In this document: one piece after another, positions 6,014-14,688 of the stretch
Layout: each line of letters opens with the position of its first letter
Position numbering within the stretch: the stretch's first letter is position 1
Source of the DNA: Comamonadaceae bacterium
GTDB lineage: Bacteria > Pseudomonadota > Gammaproteobacteria > Burkholderiales > Burkholderiaceae_C
DNA: 44,132 bases
Direction of reading: 5' to 3'
Assembly: GCA_008080595.1 (NCBI GenBank)
Contig: VIKI01000115.1
Coordinates: 1-44,132, forward strand
Notes under the pieces: model-generated
Seen by the model: only the letters and a program-made list of their open reading frames with translations
Told to the model about the DNA's origin: nothing
The model's database searches: none
Program-made: the position numbers and the translations under genes

Positions 6014-8668
6014 ATGACCTCGTTCGATTTAAAACACCAGCGCAACACGCTCTGGCAAGCCTTGCAGCAAGCGCTGCATCTGCCCACGCCACCGGGTGAT
6101 GAGCTGGCCGCCAGCCTGCAAGCGCTGGCCACCATGGACCGCTTCTGGACTTATCCCGGCCTCGGGGTCATGCTGCGTTTGCAGGCCTATCTGGCGCAGG
6201 GCCAATTCACGCTGATGCGCCAACTGGTGGACAACTGCTGCCATCAGCTGCAAAGTGAGAGTTATCGGATGCAAACTTTCAGACCGTTTCAAACCAACCT
6301 GGAGCGGCTGGATCGCCCCATGCTGCATGAAAACCGGCAGCTGGAGGCCGTGCCGGTGGCGCCGCTCAAACCCTATTTTGAGGTGCTGATTGTTCACCCC
6401 TGTCCGGCCGACTATGAAATGCTCTACCGCCAGCAATTGGCCAGCTTCAAGTCCTTACACGATGAGTTTGTCTATGACATTGTGCTGGTGGACTGTGCCG
6501 AAGATGCCCTGACCGCCGTGCTGGCCAACACCGACATTCAGGCCTGCGTGTACCTGAACCATGTGCCGGTCAGCAGCGTAGCGGCCAGTGCGCTGTACCC
6601 GCAGTTCAGCCAGCCGTTGCTGGCCACCGCCGCACCAGTGCAGTGGCATGACGTGGTGGAGGCCAACCTGTGCCGCAGCATGCGTGCCATGCGCCCGGAG
6701 CTGAACCACTTTTTGATCAGCGAACTCTCACCGCTGGAGATGAGCGATGCCCAGCGCGCCCAGTTTGACCGCGTGCTGTTTCACCTCAACCCGTTTCAAG
6801 ACCTGCATGCGGCCATCTTGAGCGGTGTGCGCCAGCGCTTTTCAACCCCGTTTTTTGATGCCCTGCAAGCCTACAGCCGCCAGCCTAAAGGCGTGTTCCA
6901 TGCTTTGCCGCTGTCGCGCGGGGCCTCGGTGAAAGGCTCGCCGTGGATTCACGACATGCTGGACTTTTACGGCAACAACCTGTTTCTGGCCGAGACCTCG
7001 TCGACCCAGGGCGGGCTGGATTCGCTGTTGGACCCCACCGGGGCGATTTTGCAAGCGCAGCGCAAAGCAGCCGAAACTTTTGGTGCAGACAGCAGCTACT
7101 TTGTCACCAACGGCACTTCCACCTCCAACAAGATCGTGATGCAGGCCAACCTGCAACCTGGCGACCTGGTGCTGGTGTCCTCCGACTGCCACAAGTCCAT
7201 CCCTTACTCGGTGATGCTGACGGGCGCGTACCCGATTTTTCTGGAAACCTATCCGCTGGTGGATTACGACTTGTATGGTGGCATTGACCTGGCCCAGATC
7301 AAGGCGGTGATGCTGGACTTGAAGGCCCATGGCCGGCTCGACCAGCTCAAACAAATCACCCTCACCAACTCCACCTTTGACGGCCTGATCTACCACACCG
7401 AGCATTTCATGATGGAGCTGCTGGCCATCAAGCCCGATGTGATTTTTCATTGGGACGAGGCCTGGTTTGCCTTCTCCCACTTTCACCCGCTGTACCACAG
7501 CCGTACCGCCATGAGCGCGGTGAAAAAAATCCGCCAGCGGATAGTCGACCCGGCTTATTGGGAGTTTTACGCCCAGTGGAAAACGGCGTTTGATGCCAAT
7601 ACCGATGAAGCCAAATGGCAGCAGCCGCTGTTCCCTGACCCGGCGCGGGTGCAACTGCGGGTGTACGCCACCCAATCCACCCACAAAACCTTGTCGGCCT
7701 TTCGGCAAGCCTCGATGATCCATGTGGCCGATGTGGGCTTTGACCAGGGGCACTTTCTGGAAGCGTTTCGCATCCACACCTCCACTTCGCCCAACTACCA
7801 GATCATTGCCTCGCTGGACATTGCCCGCCGCCAGGCCGCGCTGGAAGGTTTTCACCGGGTGCGTGAATGCATTTTGTTGTCGATGCAACTGCGCCAGCGT
7901 ATTCAAGACAGTGCCGAGCTGGCGGCGTATTTCTCGGTGCTGGGTGATGCGCAGATGATCCCAGCCCATTTCCGCAGCGCAGATGCAGCCGCCACCCCCC
8001 ATGATCTGGCCGGTTTGAGCCAAAGCTGGGGCAGTTCAGACTTTGTGATTGACCCGACCCGCGTCACGCTCGATGTCAGCCGCACCGGCATGGACGGCAG
8101 CAGTTTCCGCCAACTGTTGATGACCCGCTACGACATTCAGGTCAACAAAACCTCACGCCACACCGTGCTGTTTTTGATCAACATTGGCGCTACCCAGGCC
8201 AGTGTGGACTACCTGGTGCAAGTGCTGAGCGAGATGGCGGCCAAATTTGCACAGGAGCATCAGCAGCAGGCGGCCTTGACGCTGGAGCCCTCCCTGGCCT
8301 TGCCGCAGCGGCGCTATTACCACCCGGCCTTCATGCCGTTTACCGACGGCGCTTACCACGCCTGTGATGTGCGCCGCGCCCACTACCAGGGCGAAGTGCG
8401 CCGCCATGTGGAATTTGTGCCCTTGTCAGCCGACACGCTGGCTCAGGTGCAGGCCGGGCGCATCTGGGTCTCGGCCACCTTCGTCACACCTTACCCACCG
8501 GGCTACCCGGTGCTGGTCCCGGGGCAAATCATCACCCCGGAAATCCTGAGTTTTTTCGCCCACATCAAGGTCAAGGAAATCCACGGCTTTCATTTCGAAC
8601 ACGGCTTCAAGGTGTTTGACGATGAGTTCCTGGCCCAACTTGGCAGAACACCTGTTGACGCATCATGA
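6014..8668 (+). CDS. Orn/Lys/Arg-type PLP decarboxylase (large form)
   Basis: An 884-residue fold-type I PLP enzyme of the inducible lysine/ornithine/arginine decarboxylase family; typical members have about 710-760 residues. A flavodoxin-like 'wing' resembles about residues 120-190. The core has 'VTNGTSTSNKI' (about 364-374), His393 in 'SSDCHKS' that stacks on the cofactor, Asp481 in 'FHWDEAWFAF', and the Schiff-base Lys558 in 'ATQSTHKTLSAFRQAS'. The C-terminal domain ends with 'PYPPGYPVLVPGQIITPE'. The reaction would be decarboxylation of a basic amino acid to a polyamine-type amine; which amino acid is not clear. The ATG at 6014 follows the TPR stop closely. The gene overlaps the next by ATGA, which argues for a shared pathway. 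Confidence 0.93.
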   Translation: MTSFDLKHQRNTLWQALQQALHLPTPPGDELAASLQALATMDRFWTYPGLGVMLRLQAYLAQGQFTLMRQLVDNCCHQLQSESYRMQTFRPFQTNLERLDRPMLHENRQLEAVPVAPLKPYFEVLIVHPCPADYEMLYRQQLASFKSLHDEFVYDIVLVDCAEDALTAVLANTDIQACVYLNHVPVSSVAASALYPQFSQPLLATAAPVQWHDVVEANLCRSMRAMRPELNHFLISELSPLEMSDAQRAQFDRVLFHLNPFQDLHAAILSGVRQRFSTPFFDALQAYSRQPKGVFHALPLSRGASVKGSPWIHDMLDFYGNNLFLAETSSTQGGLDSLLDPTGAILQAQRKAAETFGADSSYFVTNGTSTSNKIVMQANLQPGDLVLVSSDCHKSIPYSVMLTGAYPIFLETYPLVDYDLYGGIDLAQIKAVMLDLKAHGRLDQLKQITLTNSTFDGLIYHTEHFMMELLAIKPDVIFHWDEAWFAFSHFHPLYHSRTAMSAVKKIRQRIVDPAYWEFYAQWKTAFDANTDEAKWQQPLFPDPARVQLRVYATQSTHKTLSAFRQASMIHVADVGFDQGHFLEAFRIHTSTSPNYQIIASLDIARRQAALEGFHRVRECILLSMQLRQRIQDSAELAAYFSVLGDAQMIPAHFRSADAAATPHDLAGLSQSWGSSDFVIDPTRVTLDVSRTGMDGSSFRQLLMTRYDIQVNKTSRHTVLFLINIGATQASVDYLVQVLSEMAAKFAQEHQQQAALTLEPSLALPQRRYYHPAFMPFTDGAYHACDVRRAHYQGEVRRHVEFVPLSADTLAQVQAGRIWVSATFVTPYPPGYPVLVPGQIITPEILSFFAHIKVKEIHGFHFEHGFKVFDDEFLAQLGRTPVDAS

Positions 8669-10161
8669 ACCCAAGCATCACCCTGCACACCCTGGCCGAC
8701 ATCAAGGCCCACTTTGCCAGCAACACCCGGCCCCTGTTCTTTGTCAGCGCCAGCAACTTCAACATGCTGGGCATGCACGAGTGGGTGAAGGATTGGCACA
8801 ACATCAACCTGCTGGACTGTTTTGACGGCCAGCACCCCTGCGCCCTGGTCATTCCAGACGACCATGCCCAGGTGTTCGAGAGCATTGAAGATGTGAACCG
8901 TTACCTGCTGGCCAGCCCGGTCACACGTGAAGCGATTGCCCAGGTGCAAGCCAGCACAGCCGAGCCCTGCCAGGCGCTGTTCTTGTTTTTTGATGAGCAG
9001 ATTGAAGCCATGTGCCAAGCGCTCAAGCTCAACATCGTGCTGCCCAAAAACGCCTTGGTGCGCGAGATTGACAGCAAGATCGTCACCACCGAAATCGGCA
9101 ACGCCGCCGGGGTCGCCAGTGTGCCCAATGTGCTGGCGCATGTGGGCTCGTATGCCGAGTTAGAGCAGCTGGCAGAACAGGCGGATCTGGGCCAGCGCTG
9201 GGTGGTGCAAACCGCTTATGGCGATTCTGGCAAGACTACATTTTTTATAGCTTCTCCTGCAGATTACACAAGCGTTGCAAGCCAAATTGAGTCGCAAGAG
9301 CAGGTCAAGGTGATGCGCTGGGTGAACTGTGTGGGCACGGCCATCGAGGCTTGTGCCACGCGCTGGGGCACTTTTGTCGGGCCGCTGCTCTCGGAGATGA
9401 TCGGGCTGGAATCCCTGACCCCATACCAGGGTGGCTGGTGTGGCAATGAGAACTACGCGGCAGCATTTTCAGACCGCATTCGCGCCCAGGTGCAGCAAAA
9501 AACCCAGGCCATGGGTGATGCGCTTTACCAGCGCGGTTACCGGGGCTATTTCGAGCTGGACTTTTTGATTGACCAGGACAGCGGCGAGGTCTACCTGGGT
9601 GAGCTCAATGCCCGCATCAGCGGGGTCAGCGCCTTGACCAACCTGAGCAACTTTTGCGCCCAGCATGTGCCGCTGTTTTTGTTTCACCTGCTGGAGTATG
9701 ACGAGCGCGTCAACCTGACCCTGAATGTGGCCGAATTCAACCAGGCCATGCTGATGCTGGGGGCCAGCGGCATGAGCGCCCAGGTGATTCTGAAACACAC
9801 CGACTGCACGCTGAAAATTCTCACCCAGGCTCCGGTGTCAGGTGTGTACCGGCTGGAAGACGATGGCAGCTTGACGCTCAAAGCGGCCAGCGTCAACCGG
9901 CGTGATGCCCTGGCCGAGGACGAAGCCTATGTGCTGCGTATCCTGACCGAAGGCGAATACGCCTACAAGGGCGCAGACCTGGCCATCATGCTTGTCAACC
10001 AGGTGATCCGCACACCCAAGGGCCAACTCAACACCCAGGGTGAGCGCTGGGTGGCTGCGCTGCAAAGCCAATTTGCCATGCGCCAGCTCAACCAGGAAGA
10101 GCGCGCCCTGGTCGAGCTGGCCCACAACCCGGCCAATGTTAAAAGCGGGAGGGCGGAATGA
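8665..10161 (+). CDS. ATP-grasp ligase (carboxylate-amine type)
   Basis: A 498-residue cytoplasmic ATP-grasp protein. The ATP-binding segment 'RWVVQTAYGDSGKTTFFI' (about 193-210) and the metal-binding 'YFELDFLIDQDSGEVYLGELNARISG' (about 294-320, with the conserved E-x-N) are both visible. Members activate a carboxylate as acyl phosphate and join it to an amine or thiol. It overlaps the decarboxylase gene by ATGA upstream and the C45 gene by ATGA downstream. I infer that it may conjugate the amine made by the decarboxylase; the substrate is unknown. It could be annotated as biotin-carboxylase-like, but no BCCP partner is present. An AT-rich patch lies at about 9236-9290. Confidence 0.85.
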   Translation: MNPSITLHTLADIKAHFASNTRPLFFVSASNFNMLGMHEWVKDWHNINLLDCFDGQHPCALVIPDDHAQVFESIEDVNRYLLASPVTREAIAQVQASTAEPCQALFLFFDEQIEAMCQALKLNIVLPKNALVREIDSKIVTTEIGNAAGVASVPNVLAHVGSYAELEQLAEQADLGQRWVVQTAYGDSGKTTFFIASPADYTSVASQIESQEQVKVMRWVNCVGTAIEACATRWGTFVGPLLSEMIGLESLTPYQGGWCGNENYAAAFSDRIRAQVQQKTQAMGDALYQRGYRGYFELDFLIDQDSGEVYLGELNARISGVSALTNLSNFCAQHVPLFLFHLLEYDERVNLTLNVAEFNQAMLMLGASGMSAQVILKHTDCTLKILTQAPVSGVYRLEDDGSLTLKAASVNRRDALAEDEAYVLRILTEGEYAYKGADLAIMLVNQVIRTPKGQLNTQGERWVAALQSQFAMRQLNQEERALVELAHNPANVKSGRAE

Positions 10162-11141
10162 CGATCAGCCCACGCAAATGCTTTACCGCCGTCAACGAGT
10201 CCCACCCCGGCGACCAGTGGCTGGCCCATGCCCAGGCCGCGCTGCCCAGCTACCGGCGCTGGTTTGCCAGTGAAGGTGAACTCAAACGCCCCAGCTTGAA
10301 CGCCTGCCGTGAGGCCCTGCACACCCACATGCCGGAACTGGTGCCGATGTGGCAGCGGTTGATAGATCTGACCCAGGCCGATGAACAAGATGCCCGCTTG
10401 CTCAGCTTCTACTGCCCGGCTGTCGCCACTGCCGGCTGCTCACAAGCGGTGTGGACCCGCTACACCCCCACCCTGGTGCGCAACTACGACTATGCACCCG
10501 AGTTGTGTGAGGGCCGTATCCTGAAAACCCGCTGGTTTGACACCACGGTGATCGCCTCCACCGACTGCCTGTGGGGTGTGCTCGACGGCATGAATGAGCA
10601 CGGCCTGAGCGTGTCACTGGCCTATGCCGGCAAAGACAGCGTGACAGAGGGCTTTGGCATCTCTCTGATCCTGCGCTATGTGCTGGAGTTTTGTGGCACG
10701 GTGGACGAGGCGGTCAAAGTGCTGTGCCGGGTACCGGCCCACATGGCTTACAACGTGACCCTGCTGGATGCTTATGGCCAGGTGCGCACCGTGGAGCTGG
10801 CCCCGTTTGCCAGCCCCAAGATCAGTTGCAAACCCCTGGCGGTGAATCACCAGGGCGATTTTGAGCTGACCAACTACGCCATGTTTTCGCACTCGTATGA
10901 GCGACAGCAAACCCTGCTGGCCAAGCTCTATGACCCCTTGAGTACGGTTGAGTCGTTTGTCAACAGCTTTGAGGTCAGCCCGCTGCGTGCCAGCAACTAC
11001 GCGCAAGGCTTTGGCACGCTCTACACCGCCATTTACAACCCGCAGTTGCGTGCCATGGAATACCGCTGGCCCAACAAGCTGCGCATGTACCAATCTTTTG
11101 CCTACTTTGAGCCTTGTACGCTGTGGGTGGATTTGGTGTGA
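10158..11141 (+). CDS. C45-family Ntn hydrolase / acyltransferase
   Basis: A 327-residue protein of the acyl-CoA:6-aminopenicillanate acyltransferase (C45) group. These are N-terminal-nucleophile enzymes that cut themselves before a cysteine and then hydrolyse or transfer amide-linked acyl groups. The predicted nucleophile is Cys94 in 'TAGCSQAVW', followed by the diagnostic 'LVRNYDY' (about 106-112) and 'WGVLDGMNEHGLSVSLAYAGK'. The preceding segment of about 93 residues would be the released or retained propeptide. It is coupled to the ATP-grasp gene by an ATGA overlap. Together they suggest making and then trimming or exchanging an amide bond. No signal peptide is visible, so it acts in the cytoplasm. 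Confidence 0.88.
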   Translation: MTISPRKCFTAVNESHPGDQWLAHAQAALPSYRRWFASEGELKRPSLNACREALHTHMPELVPMWQRLIDLTQADEQDARLLSFYCPAVATAGCSQAVWTRYTPTLVRNYDYAPELCEGRILKTRWFDTTVIASTDCLWGVLDGMNEHGLSVSLAYAGKDSVTEGFGISLILRYVLEFCGTVDEAVKVLCRVPAHMAYNVTLLDAYGQVRTVELAPFASPKISCKPLAVNHQGDFELTNYAMFSHSYERQQTLLAKLYDPLSTVESFVNSFEVSPLRASNYAQGFGTLYTAIYNPQLRAMEYRWPNKLRMYQSFAYFEPCTLWVDLV

Positions 11142-11151
11142 TTGGATTCCT

Positions 11152-13156
11152 ATGTTGATGATTGTTCGTCGTTATTTGCAGCGGCTGCTGGAAGAAGTGG
11201 CCCTGGGCTACGCCTGGATCTCGCTGCTGCCGTCCTGGCCCTCGGGTGTGTTGCTGGCACTGCTTACATTGGCTGACCCTGCCGCCGGGGCCATGGGCTT
11301 GCTGGCGGCGCTGAGTGCCTGGCTGGCCGGGCAAGTCGCCGGGGCCGATGCCGGTGAACGCCCGGTGTGTGTGTTCAATGGCTTGCTCAGCGGCTTGTTT
11401 GTGGCCCATGTGTGGGTGTTTGGCGCACCGGTGCTGGCCTTGACGCTGCTCGGCGGTGTGCTTTCGGGCTGGTTGACGGTGGTGCTGGGCCGCCTGGCCT
11501 GGTCACTGGTGACCCTGCCGATTTTGAGCCTGCCGTTTGCCTTGGGGGCCATGTTCACCCTGGCGGCGGGCGGCAGCTTGTCCAGCTTGCACATGCGTGC
11601 CTATGTGGCCCCGCCCGAGCTGCTTGGCAACGGGCTGGATGCCTTTTTGAGTGCCTTTGGGGCGCTGTATTTCATGCCCAACCCCTGGGTTGGTGCGGTG
11701 GTGCTAGGGGTAATCGCACTGGCCTCGCGCTACTACCTGCTGTTGGCCGTGCTGGGTTATGCCGCCGCCCGTGCCTGGCTGCAACTGCTGGGCGCGGCCC
11801 CCGAGCATCTGGCCAGCACCGCCTGGGACAGCAATGCCATTTTGGCGGCCCTGCTGGTGGGCGGCTTGTTTGCCACACCCTCACTCATGACCGCCGCGCT
11901 GGCGGTGCTGGCCGCGGTGTTGGCGGCCTGGCTGGCTTTGGCGCTGGGGCGCATTCTGGATGTGGTGCATCTGGTGGCTTTCTCCGCCCCGTTTGTGCTG
12001 GCGGCCTGGCTGGTGCTGTACGCTGCTGTGCGCAACACCCGCATGGCCAGCAGCTTCAACCTGTTGCAACCGGATTTTCCTGAGGCCTCGTTTGTGCGTG
12101 CCCAGGTCAGCCGCGCACGGGTGGGCGAGCCCGGCAGCGTGCCGCTGGGCCTGCCCTGTATGGGCGCGTGGACGGTGTCGCAAGGCTTTTCTGGCGCTCA
12201 CACCCACCGTGGGCCGTGGCGGCATGCGCTGGACTTCATCGTCCAATGTGGCCGCCAACTGGGGCAACTGTGTGGTGATCAAGCTCTATGAGGGGCGGTT
12301 TGCCATGGTGGCGCACCTCAAGCCGGGCTCGGTGGTGGTGGCCCCCGGGGCCTGGGTGCAGCCGGGTGATGTGCTGGGCACCTGCGGCAACTCGGGCCGC
12401 TCACCTCAACCCCACATCCACCTGCATGTGCAAACCAGTGACGAGCCCGGTTCACCCACGGCGGCGTTTCTCCTCAGCAGCGTGATGCTGACCGAGCCTG
12501 GGCAGGAGGCCCGTTACGAACTGGCCGTGGTGCCACCTGAATCCTCCACCGTGGTCACTGCCCTGGACGGCCATGCACGCCCGTTTTATTTGCTGGCCGG
12601 GCGCGGCTTGTGCTACACCGTGGCCCGCAACGAGCAGTTGCAAAACTGGTCACTACATTGCGAGGTGGACTTGCAAGGCCGTATGACGCTGGTGTCGAGC
12701 CTGGGTGCACGCTGCGTGGCCGAATCCACCTGGGCGGTGTTTTCCTGTTATGAGCGTAATGCGGTGGCCGACCCGTTTTTTGACCTCTGGCTGCTGGCCT
12801 GCGGCTACATGCCCGCATCGATTCACGTCACCCGCTGGCAAGACCGCTGCACCCCCGCCCGGCTGTTACCTATGGCCACAGCCCAATGGACGGCCCGCCT
12901 GCTCTGGCCCTGGGCCACCTTTGCCAGCAGTGCCCACCAGCGCCGCTGGGACGAGCAGTGGCAGTGCTGGCAGCAAGACGCGCTACACACCCAGTCGTTC
13001 ACCGGGCTGGCGCTGAGCACCCAGGCGCGTATTGCGCCGCAAGTGGGCTGCACCGCTCTGAGTGCCCAAGCCGGGCCAGACCGCTACATCTTGCAGGCCA
13101 CCCACATGTTCCAAAAGGCCGATATGGGCGTGCCGGGGTGGGAGGTGGGGTTGTGA
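11152..13156 (+). pseudogene. Urea transporter fused to M23 peptidase-like domain, frame-broken
   Basis: The first open part (11152-12291, 379 residues) contains a complete UT-type urea/amide channel of about 10 helices. It shows 'VFNGLLSGLFVAHVW', 'LPILSLPFALGAM' and the second-repeat counterpart 'WDSNAILAALLVGGLFATPS'. It then enters an M23 metallopeptidase domain ('SQGFSGAHTHRGPWRHALDFIV') and runs into a stop. The rest of the domain continues in another frame from about 12255 to 13156, with 'ANWGNCVVIKLYEG', 'AHLKPGSVVVAPGAWVQPGDVLGTCGNSGRSPQPHIHLHV' and a long C-terminal tail. Around 60 residues expected between 'DFIV' and 'NWGN' are missing, so this is a deletion and not one slipped base. 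The transporter half may still be made. It is the last gene of the decarboxylase operon, 10 bp after the C45 stop. Confidence 0.8.
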
Positions 13157-13161
13157 GTCTT

Positions 13162-13209
13162 CTATAAAAATGAGAGCTGCTTGCGCAAGTGGAGTAAGCG
13201 CTAGAGGCC
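13162..13209. repeat. Comamonadaceae-type short stem-loop repeat (copy 1)
   Basis: 'agctgcttgcgc' followed by 'gtaagcgctagaggcc', lying between the convergent UT-M23 and DUF1624 genes. It shares its core with copies near 14276, 29326, 36200, 39371 and 44077. Confidence 0.6.
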
Positions 13210-13213
13210 TAAA

Positions 13214-14272
13214 TCATTTCAATTTCAGAGGCTTTGGGGCCAAAAACTGTACCCCCCAGCGCGTCAGCAGCACCAGCGCTACAAACCACAGCAGGCAAGC
13301 GCCCAGAGACTGGGTTTTGTAGATCGCGGTGGCCAGGTTGCCAATCAGCAGCCACTGCAGCACATAACACGCCGTCACATGCTGGCCCCACCAGGCCAAC
13401 CATGTTGTCACGCGCTGCGGCAAACCCAGGCGTGGCAGCAGCAGCGCCCAGCACAGCGCCAACAGGCTGGCCCACAGGAAAAACCGCAGATCATGGTGGT
13501 AATAGGCGCTGAGCTGGTGACTTGTCGCCACCGCAAACGGCCCGGTCAGCAGCAACCCCAGCAGCACAGCCGCCAGCAAGGGTTTGCGCCAGGGCGGTGA
13601 AAGGTGTAAGCGGCTGCGCCCGTAAAACGCCGCCACCCCCAGCAGCGGGTAGGCCAGCCACGGAAACAGCGGAAAAAATGACCAGGGCGCAGGCAGGCCC
13701 ACAAAAGCCGCCAGCCATTGCCAGCCCGATTCGCCCCCAGCCCATTCGCTCATCCACTGCCCCACCCAGGGGCTGACAGCAGCCACGCTCAGGCTGGCCA
13801 GCAGCCAGGCCCATGCATGCTCTTTCAACAGCGGGCGCAGCCAGGTGATGGCGATCAGGCTCAAGCCCGCCAGCAGCAAAATGTCCACCCCCAGCAGATA
13901 GCGCCATGGGTCAAGCGCAAGCTGGCCTTGCCCAATGCGCGTCAGCAGGTGTATGTTCATCCCCAGGTTCAACAGCAGGCCCAGCAGCAACAACTTCAGG
14001 CCACGCCACAGCAGCCGCCCAGGCCACACCGGCGCACGCAAGGCGTAAAAGCCAAACAGCAGCAAAAACACCGGGGCCACCGGCGCCCCCCCCAGAAATA
14101 GCGACACTTTTCCCGCCAGGCCGTCCATCACGCTTTGCGTGGCCAGCAGCTCCATCACATGCACCTGAATCATCAGCAACACCGCCACCCCTTTGAGCAG
14201 GTCGTGGCCGACTTCCCGCACCGGCTGGGTGGGCTGCACGGGCGGCGGGTGAAGAGGGTTTAGGAAAGTCAT
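13214..14272 (-). CDS. Multi-pass membrane protein, DUF1624 / heparan-glucosaminide N-acetyltransferase-like
   Basis: A 352-residue integral membrane protein with about ten hydrophobic helices. The first-helix motif 'HDLLKGVAVLLMIQVHVMELLA' with a conserved histidine, and later 'FPLFPWLAYPLLGVAAFYGRS' and 'HHDLRFFLWASLLALCWALLLPRLG', fit the DUF1624/HGSNAT-like acyltransferase superfamily. Members move acetyl groups across the inner membrane onto sugars, but the substrate is unknown. The start at 14272 has no strong ribosome site and abuts a stem-loop repeat. It is alone on this strand and converges on the UT-M23 gene. Confidence 0.75.
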   Translation of the reverse strand: MTFLNPLHPPPVQPTQPVREVGHDLLKGVAVLLMIQVHVMELLATQSVMDGLAGKVSLFLGGAPVAPVFLLLFGFYALRAPVWPGRLLWRGLKLLLLGLLLNLGMNIHLLTRIGQGQLALDPWRYLLGVDILLLAGLSLIAITWLRPLLKEHAWAWLLASLSVAAVSPWVGQWMSEWAGGESGWQWLAAFVGLPAPWSFFPLFPWLAYPLLGVAAFYGRSRLHLSPPWRKPLLAAVLLGLLLTGPFAVATSHQLSAYYHHDLRFFLWASLLALCWALLLPRLGLPQRVTTWLAWWGQHVTACYVLQWLLIGNLATAIYKTQSLGACLLWFVALVLLTRWGVQFLAPKPLKLK

Positions 14273-14275
14273 TCA

Positions 14276-14323
14276 GCTATTTTATTTGTAGTTGCTTGCG
14301 CTTATTTAACAAGCGATACAGCC
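14276..14323. repeat. Comamonadaceae-type short stem-loop repeat (copy 2)
   Basis: 'gctattttatttgtagttgcttgcgc' is the left part, followed by 'ttatttaacaagcg'. It lies immediately upstream of the DUF1624 start, inside the expected promoter/leader region. Confidence 0.6.
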
Positions 14324-14354
14324 TTTTTTATCATATGAATGCTGGGGGTTCTGG

Positions 14355-14579
14355 TTACCGTTCGTGGGCTTCGTCACGGTCAAAGCGCCAGCCCTCAAGT
14401 CGGGCGGGTGAACTCAGGCAGCGGGATTCATGTGGCGGCCACTGTTGCGCACGGCGTGCGCCATCCCCCCGTTGCTCCAAGTCGTCGCAAACCACTTGGT
14501 TCAGGTTTTTGCCCATCTGTTGGGCGGTTTCATGCGCACGTTGCGCCGCTGGTTCGTCAACCGGCAGGGTGATCTTCAT
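14355..14579 (-). CDS. Orphan VapB-type antitoxin
   Basis: A 74-residue protein. Its N-terminus (MKITLPVDEPAAQRAHETAQ, then 'QMGKNLNQVVCDDLEQ') reads as a ribbon-helix-helix DNA-binding unit. Its C-terminus 'GWRFDRDEAHER' matches the toxin-wrapping tail common in VapB-like antitoxins. The start at 14579 has AAGGAC upstream. No PIN-domain toxin gene follows: the next 80 bp hold only a stem-loop repeat and then the DUF1624 gene. It is therefore probably a solitary antitoxin left after toxin loss, or one acting on a distant toxin. It is divergent from the aldo/keto reductase gene. Confidence 0.6.
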   Translation of the reverse strand: MKITLPVDEPAAQRAHETAQQMGKNLNQVVCDDLEQRGDGARRAQQWPPHESRCLSSPARLEGWRFDRDEAHER

Positions 14580-14688
14580 TGGAAGTGTCCTTGGCAAGAG
14601 TGTGTTCAAGCCGATGATAGGCACGAAGCCTCCAAGCCAAAGCCTTAAACTCAAAAAATCGGCTGCAAGGCCTTTTTTTATTGACACC

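Noticed and set aside
6842-8023. Long minus-strand frame opposite the decarboxylase
   Set aside because: It is a shadow frame: high-GC third positions keep it open, it lacks a ribosome site and the translation is His/Gln-rich without motifs.
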